A stretch of 64,000 nt of DNA from positions 409,063 through 473,062 of the forward strand of contig CAVPUH010000012.1 in assembly GCA_963708795.1 (NCBI GenBank). Reading direction: 5' to 3'. The notes under the pieces were generated by a model, which did no database searches, was not told the DNA's origin, and was given only the letters and a program-made list of their open reading frames with translations. Below, in pieces: positions 45,085-54,203 of this stretch; positions within the stretch are counted from its first letter, which is position 1, and each line of letters starts with the position of its first letter. This DNA comes from DAIQRJ01 sp963708795. GTDB taxonomy: Bacteria; Actinomycetota; Actinomycetes; Propionibacteriales; DAIQRJ01. A program made the position numbers and the translations under genes.

Positions 45085-46269
45085 ATGAGCACGCCAGCAC
45101 CCGCGAGTCCGACGCCCGTCACCGTACCGACCGTTACGCGACGGCGACCGGACTGGCCGTCGGTCTCGGTGATCATGCCGATCCTCGACGAGGCCGACTA
45201 CCTCGCTGACGCGGTCGCCCGCGTGTTCGCCCAGGAGTACGCCGGGCGACCTGCAGGTGGTGCTCGCGCTCGGCCCGAGCAAGGACAGCACGGATCGGAT
45301 CGCCGCTCGACTGGCCGCTGATGAACCGCGGCTGACCCTGGTGACCAACCCGACCGGTGCGACGCCGTCCGCGCTCAACGCCGCCATCGCCGTTCGACCA
45401 GGCACGACGTCGTCGTTCGGGTGGACGGGCACGGACTGCTCTCGGCCGGGTACATCCGCCGCGCGGTCGAACTGCTGGACGAGACGCGGGCCGACAACGT
45501 CGGCGGGGTGATGGCGGCCGAAGGCCTGACGCCCTTCCAGCGAGCGGTGGCCCGGGCGATGACGAGCCGGCTCGGGATCGGTGGCCAGCGGTTCCACGTC
45601 GGCGGCGACACCGGACCCGGTCGACTCGGTGTATCTCGGCGTGTTCCGCAGGCGACTCCTGCTCGACCTGGGCGGCTTCGACGAGACCTATCGCCGGGCG
45701 CAGGACTGGGAACTGAACTACCGCATCCGTCAGGGTGGCGGGACGGTCTGGTTCTCACCCGACCTGACGGTCACGTACCGCCCGCGCTCGAGTTGGAGCG
45801 CGGTCGCGCGGCAGTTCTTCCGCACCGGTCAGTGGCGGCGGGTCGTGGCCCGGCTCAATCCCGGCACCACCGGACTCCGTTACCTGGCGCCGCCGGTGAC
45901 GACGGTCGCCGCTCGCCGTCGGTACCGTGGATCGGGCTCGTCGGTGCGCTCGGCGCCCTGGCTGGAGCGGCCGCAGCCGTCGTGGCTGCTGATTGGCTTC
46001 GCCCTCCCGCCGGGCTATCTCGTGCTCGATCGTGGTCGGATCGCTCGTCGAGGGACGCGACCTCGACGTGCGCGCCCGGGCCTGGCTGCCGGTCGTGATG
46101 GCGACGATGCACGTGTCGTGGGGGACCGGGTTACCTGCTGAGCCCGCGCAGCCTGGCCGACGAAGGCCGCTCGGGGTCACCGCTCACCCGCGGCTGGCTG
46201 ACGTCACTCGGATGTCACTTGGCGCTGCGGTACGCCTCGATGACGTCCTCCGGTCGCCGTCCATCCTGA
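45085..46269 (+). CDS. glycosyltransferase family 2 membrane enzyme, multiply frameshifted
   Basis: A GT2 glycosyltransferase with VSVIMPILDEADYLADAVAR, a DxD-like VVRVDGHGLLSAGYIRRAVEL, the acceptor motif DLGGFDETYRRAQDWELNYR and YRPRSSWSAVARQFFRTGQW, then C-terminal hydrophobic helices. Frameshifts lie near 45245, 45400, 45600, 45900, 46020 and 46130. The end is unclear: the last frame closes at 46269, overlapping the convergent ABC gene, and a nearer stop may be hidden by another indel. It lies 35 bp after the LCP gene and belongs to the surface polymer cluster. Confidence 0.75.
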
Positions 46270-46958
46270 TCAGGCCGTCGTCGAGCCAGATCGCGCGGTT
46301 GCAGGTCTCGAGGACCGTCCGCGAGGCTGTGGCTGACGAGGAACACCGTGCCGGCCTCGTCGCGCATGCGCCGGATCCGCTCCTCGCTCCGCTTGACGGA
46401 AGTCCTTGTCACCGGTGGCCAGCGCCTCGTCGACGAGCATCACGTCGGGCGTGCGGGCGGAGGCGATCGCGAACCGCAGCCGCTGCGCCATGCCGGAGGA
46501 GTAGGTCCGCATCGGCAGGTCGATGAACCGGCGAACGCCGGAGAAGTCGACGATGTCGTCGTACAGCGCCGTCGGCCTGCTCCGGCGTCAGACCCATGGC
46601 CAGGCAGCCCAGCATGACGTTGCGTTCGCCCGGTCAGGTCGTCCATCAGCGCGGCGTTGACGCCGAGCAGGGTCGGTTGCCCGTCGGCGTAGACGCGTCC
46701 CGACGTCGGCGGCAGCAGGCCTGCGACCGCTCGCATAAGCGTCGACTTGCCGGATCCGTTCCGCCCGATCAGGCCGACCGACTCACCGCGCCGGGCGACG
46801 AACGACACGCCCTTGATCGCCTTGACTTCGCGCATCCCGGGGTCGGACTGACGCCACGGACGATCCGTTAGCACCGCGGACACGGCGCCGCCCTTGGCAG
46901 TACCCTTGCGGCCGGCGTTGAACACTCGGTACGTCACGTGCAGATCGTCCACGATCAC
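46215..46958 (-). CDS. polysaccharide ABC exporter ATPase (Wzt/TagH-like), multiply frameshifted
   Basis: An ATPase of the polysaccharide/teichoic acid export class. It opens VDDLHVTYRVFNAGRKG and has Walker A in ESVGLIGRNGSGKSTLMRAV, the signature YSSGMAQRLRFAIA, Walker B DVMLVDEALATGD and the switch His in VFLVSHSL. At least four frameshifts (near 46640, 46570, 46400 and 46310) disrupt it; the reconstructed end is EDVIEAYRSAK. The C-terminal substrate-binding domain of Wzt is absent, as in TagH/RfbE. GTG 46958 is the start. It follows its permease directly. Confidence 0.82.
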
Positions 46959-47024
46959 GGTCGGCGGCGCGGTCGGGCTGTAGCGCGGCGGAACCGGTTT
47001 CGTGCCAGGGGATGTCTTCGATGC

Positions 47025-47918
47025 TCAGCCTCGGCCATACGAGTGTTCACCCCGCCAGAAGAAGATGAAGCCCACCGATCACGGCGAGGATGCCCAGAAG
47101 ACTGCGAGCTGCCAGGCGTGCGGTCGGACGTGAGATGCTCGAGCAACGACGCCCGCGCGAGCTCGATGTAGACGGTGGCCGGGTTCGCGTAGAGGAGGTC
47201 GGTGAGGTAGCGGCTTCGACCGCGTGAAGGTCTGCGTGTCGATGTTGTAGAACACGCCGGAGAGGTACAGCCATGCACGCAGGACGAACGGCAGGAGTTG
47301 CGTGATGTCGGGTGCGTTGGCGCCGATCCTCGCCAGAACATCGTGCATCCGCTGCCGAACAGGCTGAGTAGGATCAGCGTCGGGATGAGCGTGAGCCACT
47401 GAGCGTGATCGGCTCGCCGGTCAGCAGGACGATCACGATCAGGACGCCCATCGAGACGATCAACTGCTGGATGTCGGCGAGGATCGAGGCGAGCGGGAGA
47501 CAGGCCCGAGGAAAGTGCAGCGCCCGGATCAGCGCGAGGTTGCGGCCGATGATCTTCGAGCCATCGATGATCGACTGGTTGATGAAGTGGAAGACCAGGA
47601 CGCCGGTGATGAGGAACCCGACGAAATTCGGTGTGCCGCGGTGCGTCCCCAAGCAGCTTCCCGAAGACGAAGTAGTAGAGCGCCGCCTGCAGGAGCGGAG
47701 TCAGAACCTGCCAGAACGCCCCAGGCGGGTCTTCGAGTACATGGTGGTCGTGCTCGCCTGGGCGAAGGAGACGATGAAGTGCCGACGGACCCACACCCGC
47801 CCGACGTAGTCCGCAGGCTGGGCCGGTGCGAACTCGGCTCGAGACCGTAGCGAGCGGCCAGCTCGCTGGCGGTCTCGGGACCGGGCCCGGGCGGATCAGT
47901 GCGGTCACCGGCAGCCAT
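47025..47918 (-). CDS. polysaccharide ABC exporter permease, multiply frameshifted
   Basis: An ABC-2 type permease of the Wzm/TagG class. Recognisable parts are RHFIVSFAQASTTTMYSKTR, LGAFWQVLTPLLQAALYYFV, NFVGFLITGVLVFHFINQSI, RALHFPRACLPLASILADIQ, LLPFVLRAWLYLSGVFYNI and ANPATVYIELARASLLEHLT, in the order of the family. Five or more frameshifts separate them. The natural stop is the TGA at 47027-47025 after a Tyr-Gly-Arg-Gly end. It starts one base before the stop of the F420-type oxidoreductase upstream, so transcription is shared. Confidence 0.82.
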
Positions 47919-48743
47919 TCATCCATTCACGCGGTCACGGTAGGCCACCCAGGCTTCGATCGCGTCGTAGTCGGTGTCGTTCGCGCCCACACCGAGCTCG
48001 AGGAGCCGGGCCCCACGCTGGACGAGGGTGTCGCCGTACTCGTCCAGGGAGCCGCCCCACTTGTCCGGGGGGAGGATGCCGACCGAACGCTCGATCTTCG
48101 CCGGGTCGGTGCCTTCCTTCGCGCACCAGTCATCGAGGATCGCGGACTTGCGGGCGAACGTGTCCGGGTCGCCGAAGGAGTGCCAGATGTCGGCGTGCCG
48201 GGCCACGATGCGCAGGGTCTTCTTCTCGCCACCGCCGCCGATCAGCACCGGGATGTCGCCGATGGGCGCCGGGTCGAGCTGGGCCAGCCGGGACTCGATG
48301 AGCGGCAGATCCCGGGCGAGCGCGTCCAGGCGGCCGCCGGCTGTGCCGAACTCGTAGCCGTACTGGTCGTAGTCCTTCTCGAACCAGCCGGAGCCGATGC
48401 CGAGGACCAGTCGCCCGTTGCTCACGTGGTCGACGGTGCGGGCCATGTCGGCGAGCAGTTGCGGGTTGCGGTAGGAGTTGCACGTCACCAGCGCACCGAT
48501 CTGCGCCCGGCTCGTCAGTGCCGCCCACGCACCGAGCATCGTCCAGCACTCGAAGTGCTTGCCGGTGTGGTCACCCGAGAGGGGGAAGAAGTGGTCCCAG
48601 TTGAGGATCATGTCGACACCGAGGCCCTCGATGCGCTGCACGGTCTGGACGATCTGCGGCCAGTCGTAGAACTCCGGGCGGATCTGGACGGCGACGCGAA
48701 CGGGCCGACCGTCCTGGTGGCTGGCGTCATACGGCTGGCTCAT
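47919..48743 (-). CDS. LLM-class F420-dependent oxidoreductase
   Basis: A 274-residue luciferase-like TIM-barrel protein of the F420-dependent group. It contains VAVQIRPEFYDWPQIVQTVQ, MILNWDHFFPLSGD, ECWTMLGAWAALTSR, ARTVDHVSNGRLVLGIGSGW and VLIGGGGEKKTLRIVARHAD. Cofactor F420 synthesis genes (fbiA, fbiB) are in the same window, so the cofactor is available. The substrate is unknown; it may modify a precursor or lipid carrier of the surface polymer, or simply be co-transcribed with the exporter. Intact. Confidence 0.88.
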   Translation of the reverse strand: MSQPYDASHQDGRPVRVAVQIRPEFYDWPQIVQTVQRIEGLGVDMILNWDHFFPLSGDHTGKHFECWTMLGAWAALTSRAQIGALVTCNSYRNPQLLADMARTVDHVSNGRLVLGIGSGWFEKDYDQYGYEFGTAGGRLDALARDLPLIESRLAQLDPAPIGDIPVLIGGGGEKKTLRIVARHADIWHSFGDPDTFARKSAILDDWCAKEGTDPAKIERSVGILPPDKWGGSLDEYGDTLVQRGARLLELGVGANDTDYDAIEAWVAYRDRVNG

Positions 48744-48855
48744 GCTGGCTCCCCATGGTTGAGCTGGTGCTCGCTCGTCGGTCTCGTCGGTCGGTCTGGT
48801 CGGTCTGGTCCGGCGGGCAGGGCTGCTGATCGCCGCGTAACAGGATATGCGCCCC

Positions 48856-49791
48856 TCAGACGACCGGTGGACGTCCCAGGCGCGCCATGCGCCACACGGT
48901 TCGCCATTTCATCACCCGCCGTTCGCCCCCGTCGGTTCGAAGCCCCTCCGCGAGGCCGGCGAACCAGGTCCGCAGAGCGCTGGGGTTGTGGACGCGCGCC
49001 AGGGTGAGCGCGATCCACACGCCGAGATAGGCAACGCCGACGGAGACGGGAAGGTTCCGCTTCGCGAGCCAGACCCGGTTCCGGGCGTTCATCCGGTAGT
49101 AGACGGCATGCCGGGCCGGGGACGTCGTCGGATGGAAGAGCACGAGCTCGGGGTCGTAGTAGATCCGCCACCCGCGGTCGAGCGTCTTCCAGGCCAGGTC
49201 CGTCTCCTCGTGCGCGAAGAAGAACTCCTTCGCCAGCCCGCCGGTCTGCACGAGCACCTCGCGCCGCATGGCCCAGGCGCCGCCGAGGAAGGCGGTGACC
49301 TCGCCCGCCCGCATCGGGTCGGCGGCCCGCAGCCGGGGGACGTGTCGCCGAGCGGTGGCTCCGGTCACGGGATCCGCGATCCGGAACGCCAGGATGCCGA
49401 GCCGGGGGTTGCGGGTGAACCACTGGTACGCGCGCTCGAGGCTGTCGTCGCGCGCGAGCCAGCCGTCGTCGTCGAGGAAGAGGAGGAGGTCGCCGCTGGT
49501 GGCCCGCCAGCCGACGTCTCGGCCGCCGGGGATACCGACGTTCTCCGCGAGCTCGACGACCCGCACTCCCTCGGGCATCGGCAGCGCCCGTGCAGGATCG
49601 GCGTCCTTGCGTCCGTTCACGACGACGACGATCTCGGTGGTCTGGTCGCCGGTACCGGGTGCGAACGTCTGCGCGCGGATCCGGCCCACATTGCGGGCGA
49701 ACTCCTTGGGTCGATCGCCCTGGGTGAGCAGCACGATCGAGAAGGTCGGCGCGGCCTCGGTCGGCGCCGCCGCGCCCGGGGCGGGGATCAC
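48856..49791 (-). CDS. glycosyltransferase family 2
   Basis: A 311-residue GT2 enzyme: FSIVLLTQGDRPKEFARNVG, nucleotide-binding ENVGIPGGRDVGWRATSGDL, the DxD-type LLLFLDDDGWLARDD, AFLGGAWAMRREVLVQTGG, and the acceptor motif FFFAHEETDLAWKTLDRGWR. The late RNRVWLAKRNLP is typical of rhamnosyl/galactofuranosyl-like transferases of cell-wall polymers. The GTG 49791 overlaps the stop of the CDP-alcohol phosphotransferase (GTGA). Intact. The 112 bp between it and the F420-type gene hold no recognised feature. Confidence 0.88.
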   Translation of the reverse strand: MIPAPGAAAPTEAAPTFSIVLLTQGDRPKEFARNVGRIRAQTFAPGTGDQTTEIVVVVNGRKDADPARALPMPEGVRVVELAENVGIPGGRDVGWRATSGDLLLFLDDDGWLARDDSLERAYQWFTRNPRLGILAFRIADPVTGATARRHVPRLRAADPMRAGEVTAFLGGAWAMRREVLVQTGGLAKEFFFAHEETDLAWKTLDRGWRIYYDPELVLFHPTTSPARHAVYYRMNARNRVWLAKRNLPVSVGVAYLGVWIALTLARVHNPSALRTWFAGLAEGLRTDGGERRVMKWRTVWRMARLGRPPVV

Positions 49792-50582
49792 CGGAGCCGG
49801 CTCGACGCCAGCACCGACACCAGGTGCAGCACGACCTGAGCTGCGGCGATCGCGGCGGCGATGGCGACCAGGACCTGCGTGGCGAGGAGGTCGCCGCGGA
49901 TCGCGTCGATGATCGAGGCGATCACGATCAGGAAGGACAGCTCGGTGGCGAGGATCAGCCGGTGGAAGCGGAACACCATCGCGAACCGGCGCGCCGAGGC
50001 GACTTTGCCGCTGCGGGGGACGGCCGCGGAGTCGTCGACGGCGTCCTTGTGGTCTCGGGCACGAGCCACGTCGACGAGGTCGGTCTCGGACTTGATGAGA
50101 ACGGCACCAAGAGCCGCGGCCAGTCCCAGCACCGACCACACGTCGGCCGACAGGTCCGAAGCGCGGAACCCGAGACCGACGAGCAGCCCGGCTTCGCAGA
50201 CGTAGTGGCCGACCCGGTCGAGGTAGACGCCGGTGGTGCTCGTGCGGCCCGTCCAGCGGGCCACCTCACCGTCGACGCAGTCCAGCAGCATGTACAGCTG
50301 AATCAGCAGCATCCCGAGCAGCGCACCGAGAATGCCGGGAACGACGGCAGTCACCACGGCACCGGCGAGCCCGGCGACGATCATCCACCCCGTCAGGGTG
50401 TTCGGAGCGACGCCGGTCGGCAGCAGAACCCGGGTGACGTACGGCGAGAATCGGCGCAGGTACAGCCGGCCGGCCCAGTGTTCCCCGCTGCGACGGTCCA
50501 GCAGTCCTGGCGGATGCACCCGCGCGCGGAGCTCGGCGATGGTCGGCGGTGGGCCGGCGGTCGGTGCGGAGCCTGGGGACAC
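49788..50582 (-). CDS. CDP-alcohol phosphatidyltransferase with altered fourth Asp
   Basis: A 264-residue membrane enzyme transferring a phospho-alcohol from CDP-alcohol to an acceptor. The family motif reads DCVDGEVARWTGRTSTTGVY followed by LDRVGH: three of the four motif aspartates are present, but the fourth, usually the catalytic base, is His. Several helices follow. GTG 50582 is the start since CACAAT lies 7 nt upstream; the ATG at 50591 overlaps that box. It is coupled to the GT2 gene. Likely makes a phosphoalditol lipid or polymer unit, by context. Confidence 0.82.
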   Translation of the reverse strand: MSPGSAPTAGPPPTIAELRARVHPPGLLDRRSGEHWAGRLYLRRFSPYVTRVLLPTGVAPNTLTGWMIVAGLAGAVVTAVVPGILGALLGMLLIQLYMLLDCVDGEVARWTGRTSTTGVYLDRVGHYVCEAGLLVGLGFRASDLSADVWSVLGLAAALGAVLIKSETDLVDVARARDHKDAVDDSAAVPRSGKVASARRFAMVFRFHRLILATELSFLIVIASIIDAIRGDLLATQVLVAIAAAIAAAQVVLHLVSVLASSRLR

Positions 50583-50589
50583 CCGCGCC

Positions 50590-50595
50590 ATTGTG
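50590..50595 (-). promoter_or_regulatory. CACAAT -10 box of CDP-alcohol phosphotransferase operon
   Basis: CACAAT (50595 to 50590), 7 nt (GGCGCGG), then GTG 50582. It decides between GTG 50582 and ATG 50591. Confidence 0.5.
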
Positions 50596-50664
50596 CCCGT
50601 GATGCGTGTCTCGTGAACCAGGGCACGCCGTCGGCCGGGCCGTCGTGATGCCTGCGAGGCTGCG

Positions 50665-50670
50665 TACGGT
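50665..50670 (+). promoter_or_regulatory. TACGGT -10 box of the SRPBCC gene
   Basis: TACGGT is 7 nt before ATG 50678, without a ribosome binding site. Confidence 0.5.
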
Positions 50671-50677
50671 GCGCGAC

Positions 50678-51115
50678 ATGGAGTGGACTCACGCCGTCGA
50701 CATCGCAGCACCGCCGTCAGTCGTCTGGTCCGTCCTGGCCGACGTCGGCGGCTGGCCGAAATGGACGACATCCGTGACGTCGGTGGTGCCCGAAGGTGCG
50801 GTCGGTCTCGCGGTCGGAAACCGGATGCGCATCGTGCAGCCCAAGCTGCGTCCGGCCGTCTGGACGGTGACCGACTGTCGTCCGCCTCATGGTCAACTCC
50901 CAGGTTGGTTCACCTGGGTGGCGGCGTCACCGGGCGTCAAGACAACCGCGAGGCATGTCGTCACGCCAACTGAAGGCGGGTGCCGGGTCGACCTCCGGAT
51001 CACGCAGTCAGGGCTGCTGCACTGGCTCCTCGGCCGTCTGTCAGGCGGCCGCACGAGCGCCTACATGGCGACCGAAGCGGCTGGTCTGAAAGCGCGCAGC
51101 GAAGCGAAGGAGTGA
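50678..51115 (+). CDS. SRPBCC/polyketide cyclase-like protein
   Basis: A 145-residue START-like hydrophobic-ligand-binding protein: VDIAAPPSVVWSVLADVGGW (the typical N-terminal strand and helix), PKWTTSVTSVVPEG, and a C-terminal amphipathic helix with LLGRLSGGRTSAYMATEAAG. No catalytic residues can be assigned; relatives bind lipids or small molecules. It is isolated between two membrane-lipid-type genes on the other strand. The ATG 50678 is supported by the TACGGT box; an upstream GTG at 50606 is rejected. Confidence 0.8.
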   Translation: MEWTHAVDIAAPPSVVWSVLADVGGWPKWTTSVTSVVPEGAVGLAVGNRMRIVQPKLRPAVWTVTDCRPPHGQLPGWFTWVAASPGVKTTARHVVTPTEGGCRVDLRITQSGLLHWLLGRLSGGRTSAYMATEAAGLKARSEAKE

Positions 51116-51174
51116 CGGTTGCCGCTGCCGTGACGTCGACGGCTGGCCCTGCTCGATGCCTTTCGCGAACCGGT

Positions 51175-53103
51175 TCAGGCGCGAGCTCGATGGAGTCCCC
51201 GCGCCTCGGCCACCTGGGTGACAGCCGAGCCGACTGCTGCGATCGTCACGAGCGCGGTGAGCACCCACAATCCGACTTCGGGCACAACCGGGGTGAGCAC
51301 CAGCCCGAACGCACCGAGGACGGCCGCCGCGAGCACTCGACCTTCGTGTCCGATCGCGACACGGTTCCAGTGCGACAAGGAGCCGTGGGCGATGGCGGAT
51401 GCGTAGGCGTTGTCGTAACGGTGCAGACCGACGACAGCGAGCAGGACGAAGGTGGCGGCGCCGAGACGCCCTGGGTCGCCTACGTCCGGCCGGACGGCAA
51501 ATGTCATGGCCGATACGCTTGCAAGCTCGACCAGGATCGTCATGGCCGGCACAGCCCACGCCATCCAGCCGCTGGGAGCGACCAACAGGGGTGCGCCCAG
51601 TACCGCCCACCAGACCGCAGCCGCGACCAGCAGCACGGCACAGAGCCATACGTCGCCATCACGGATGGTCTCGGCAACCAGCATCGCGATCAGAACGAGG
51701 ACGGGCCCGAACGCGAACACGAGCGAGCCGGGAACGCTGACGAACGCCGCGGCCCTCAACCAGCGTCGCGCGGTGGTGGCGACGGCGCCGATGTCGCCCA
51801 GCCGTGACAGCGCGGCCGCCTCGCCTACGCCGGGGATCGGGTGCGGCCGACGAGCGGTCCGCTTGATCCGGCCCGCGACCATCGCGAGCGCCGCGGCGAG
51901 GCCGAGGGCGGCAGCGACGACCATCGCGATCTGGGCACCTAAGGCCACCAGCAGGACGCAGAGCAGCAGCGTGCGTTCCCCGTACGTCATCATTCCGAAC
52001 TTGCGGAGATCGAACGTCAATCGTTGCCTGCGAGTCGGCTTGGTTGTGACCGCGACCGGGGCGGGTTGACCAAAGGCATGCGAATATCCGAACCCGACCA
52101 TGTTGCGGGCCAGAGTGATTCCGCCGACCGCGGCGGCCAGCCACCACGCCGTCGACGCACCAGCTGGTTGCGCGCCCGACGACAGTGCCGCGTGGACGCC
52201 TCCGATCGCGATGCCCGCCAGGAACATCTGCTCCTTCACGCGGTCACCGAAGATGTCGAGCCAGGCGCCGATGCTCGAGAAGTGCACGGCATACCGGGCC
52301 ATCTGCCCGTCGGTGCAGTCGAGGGCGAACGACACCAGGATCGCGACCGACGCTATCGAGAAGGCGGAGCGCGAGCCCAGGGCGGCGACGACGCTGGCGA
52401 GCAGCGCGACGACGAGCGAGGCGACGGTGACGACATTCGGGGTCACGCGGTTGCCGACGAGCCAGCGGGCGAGGTACCTGCTCCAGGGGGAGATCAGGTG
52501 AGTCGCCACCGGATTGTCGAAGCGTTTCACCGACTGCTCGAGCCGTACCCTGTTCTCGCCTCCGGCAGCCTCGGTGGCGCTGATCGCCGCCGTGATGGCG
52601 AGAGCCGCGTCGGCGTCGGTGGGGACGGCCGCGACCAGCGTGCCGATGGAGAGTTCCCGCGAGGTGAGCTCGCCGTGGCGGCCGATGCTCAGCGCGAGCT
52701 GATCGAGGCGGACACCGGTGGGCAGAGCAGTGAGGCGGCCGGTCACCCGGCTCGAGAGGCGCAGCCCCACCGGGGTACCCGAGACGCTGTCCGGCAGCAC
52801 GGTCATGTCGTCACGGTCGTCTCGGACCAGCATCCGGAGCGCGTGATCGTGCGCCACGACCCGGCCGTCGAGCACGACGGCCGGGTGCGCCTGGTCGCCC
52901 TCGAGGAGACCGGGGAGGGCGTCCAGGGTCACGGGTCCGGTCGTGGTGCAGCCGAGAGCCGTGAGCTGGGCGCGCAGGCGGTGCGGTTCGGTGCCGACGA
53001 GATCGGTCCCGGCCGTGGCACCCGCGGGCGCGGCCGGTGCGTCGTCGTGCGGCTCGATCAGGACGGCGAGGAGGGGATGTCGGCCGGACACGGCGATCGC
53101 CAT
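51175..53103 (-). CDS. DUF5941 / CDP-alcohol phosphatidyltransferase fusion membrane protein
   Basis: A 642-residue protein in three parts. Residues 1-190 form a soluble domain (AVSGRHPLLAVLIEPHDD, HPAVVLDGRVVAHDHALRML) reminiscent of nucleotidyltransferase-like or regulatory modules. Residues 190-400 form a CDP-alcohol phosphotransferase with the complete motif DCTDGQMARYAVHFSSIGAW then LDIFGDR. The C-terminal part (residues 430-642) is a DUF5941-type multi-helix domain. Members accompany polysaccharide ABC exporters in actinobacteria. The ATG 53103 lies 7 nt after TATGGT; the in-frame ATG 53115 overlaps the box. Intact. Confidence 0.82.
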   Translation of the reverse strand: MAIAVSGRHPLLAVLIEPHDDAPAAPAGATAGTDLVGTEPHRLRAQLTALGCTTTGPVTLDALPGLLEGDQAHPAVVLDGRVVAHDHALRMLVRDDRDDMTVLPDSVSGTPVGLRLSSRVTGRLTALPTGVRLDQLALSIGRHGELTSRELSIGTLVAAVPTDADAALAITAAISATEAAGGENRVRLEQSVKRFDNPVATHLISPWSRYLARWLVGNRVTPNVVTVASLVVALLASVVAALGSRSAFSIASVAILVSFALDCTDGQMARYAVHFSSIGAWLDIFGDRVKEQMFLAGIAIGGVHAALSSGAQPAGASTAWWLAAAVGGITLARNMVGFGYSHAFGQPAPVAVTTKPTRRQRLTFDLRKFGMMTYGERTLLLCVLLVALGAQIAMVVAAALGLAAALAMVAGRIKRTARRPHPIPGVGEAAALSRLGDIGAVATTARRWLRAAAFVSVPGSLVFAFGPVLVLIAMLVAETIRDGDVWLCAVLLVAAAVWWAVLGAPLLVAPSGWMAWAVPAMTILVELASVSAMTFAVRPDVGDPGRLGAATFVLLAVVGLHRYDNAYASAIAHGSLSHWNRVAIGHEGRVLAAAVLGAFGLVLTPVVPEVGLWVLTALVTIAAVGSAVTQVAEARGLHRARA

Positions 53104-53110
53104 GTCGCCG

Positions 53111-53116
53111 ACCATA
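53111..53116 (-). promoter_or_regulatory. TATGGT -10 box of the DUF5941 gene
   Basis: TATGGT (53116 to 53111) is 7 nt before ATG 53103 and contains the ATG of the longer reading, which argues against that longer start. Confidence 0.5.
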
Positions 53117-53159
53117 GGCGCGGGGTCGTGCGCTTCCGGCGCGACGCGCAGCCGGTGCC

Positions 53160-54203
53160 TCAGTTCGTCGTGCGGCGCTGGGTGGCGTCGACGACCTCGC
53201 CGACCAGTTCCTCGATGACGTCCTCCAGGAACACCACCCCGGCGATCGTCCCGTCCGCGCCGTCGATGCGGCTGAGGTGGGCGCCCACGGACTGCATGGA
53301 GCGGAGCACGACCTCGACGGCGTCGGACCCGGCTGCGGTGTCGAAGGCGCGGATGCGCCGCGGTGGGAGCGGGAGCCGGCGGCGCTCGTCGTCGAGGTCG
53401 AGGACGTCCTTGACGTGCAGGTAGCCGACGAGGTCGCCGTCGCGTTCGATCGGGAACCTCGAGTAGCCGGTGGCCGAGACCGCGTTCTCGACCTCGGCCG
53501 GCGTGGCCGTCGCCGGCAGGCTCACCAGTGCGGCTCGCGGCACCATCACGTCCCTCGCCAGCCGATCGGTGAAGTCGAACGTGGCGGACAACAGGCCCTG
53601 GGTGTCCTCGAGCAGGCCCTCGCGCTGGGACTCCTCGACGATCGAGCCGATCTCCTCGATCGTGAAGGTGGAGCTGACCTCGTCGCGGGGGTCGACCCGC
53701 AGGAGGCGCAGCCCGAGATTGGCCAGCCCGTTGAGCACGGCGATCAGCGGCCGGAGCATCCGGGACGTCCAGACGAGGGCCGGGGCCAGCAGGAGGGCCG
53801 TGCGGTCGGGAACGGAGATCGCGATGTTCTTCGGCACCATCTCGCCGACGACGACGTGGAGGTAGCTGACGATCAGCAGCGCCAGGACGAGGGCGAGCGG
53901 ATCGCTGACGTTCGCCGGGATGTGCAGGGCGTGGAACAACGGTTCGAGGAGGTGGTGCAGCGTCGGCTCGGCGAGCGCACCGAGTGCGAGCGTGCAGACG
54001 GTGATTCCCAACTGGGCACAGGCGAGCATCTGCGACACGTGCTCGAACGCCCACAGCGTGCTCCGGGCGCGGGCGCTGCCGGCTTCGGCCAGGGGTTCGA
54101 TCTGGCTGCGCCGAGCCGACATCACCGCGAACTCGGCACCGACGAAGAACCCGTTCAGCGCGAGGATCAGCACCGCCAGGGTCAAGGAGACGCCAGAGCT
54201 CAC
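53160..54203 (-). CDS. CNNM/CorC (hemolysin C)-family transporter
   Basis: A 347-residue membrane protein with an N-terminal CNNM domain of three to four helices (LTLAVLILALNGFFVGAEFA, LGITVCTLALGALAEP, LALVLALLIVSYLHVVVGEM with VPKNIAIS) and a cytoplasmic CBS pair (DVMVPRAALVSL, YSRFPIERDGDLVGYLHVKD and GVVFLEDVIEELVGEVVD). It lacks the C-terminal CorC_HlyC domain that the upstream paralogue keeps. CNNM proteins export Mg2+ or related cations. GTG 54203 overlaps the stop of the paralogue (GTGA), so they probably work as a heteromer. Confidence 0.9.
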   Translation of the reverse strand: MSSGVSLTLAVLILALNGFFVGAEFAVMSARRSQIEPLAEAGSARARSTLWAFEHVSQMLACAQLGITVCTLALGALAEPTLHHLLEPLFHALHIPANVSDPLALVLALLIVSYLHVVVGEMVPKNIAISVPDRTALLLAPALVWTSRMLRPLIAVLNGLANLGLRLLRVDPRDEVSSTFTIEEIGSIVEESQREGLLEDTQGLLSATFDFTDRLARDVMVPRAALVSLPATATPAEVENAVSATGYSRFPIERDGDLVGYLHVKDVLDLDDERRRLPLPPRRIRAFDTAAGSDAVEVVLRSMQSVGAHLSRIDGADGTIAGVVFLEDVIEELVGEVVDATQRRTTN

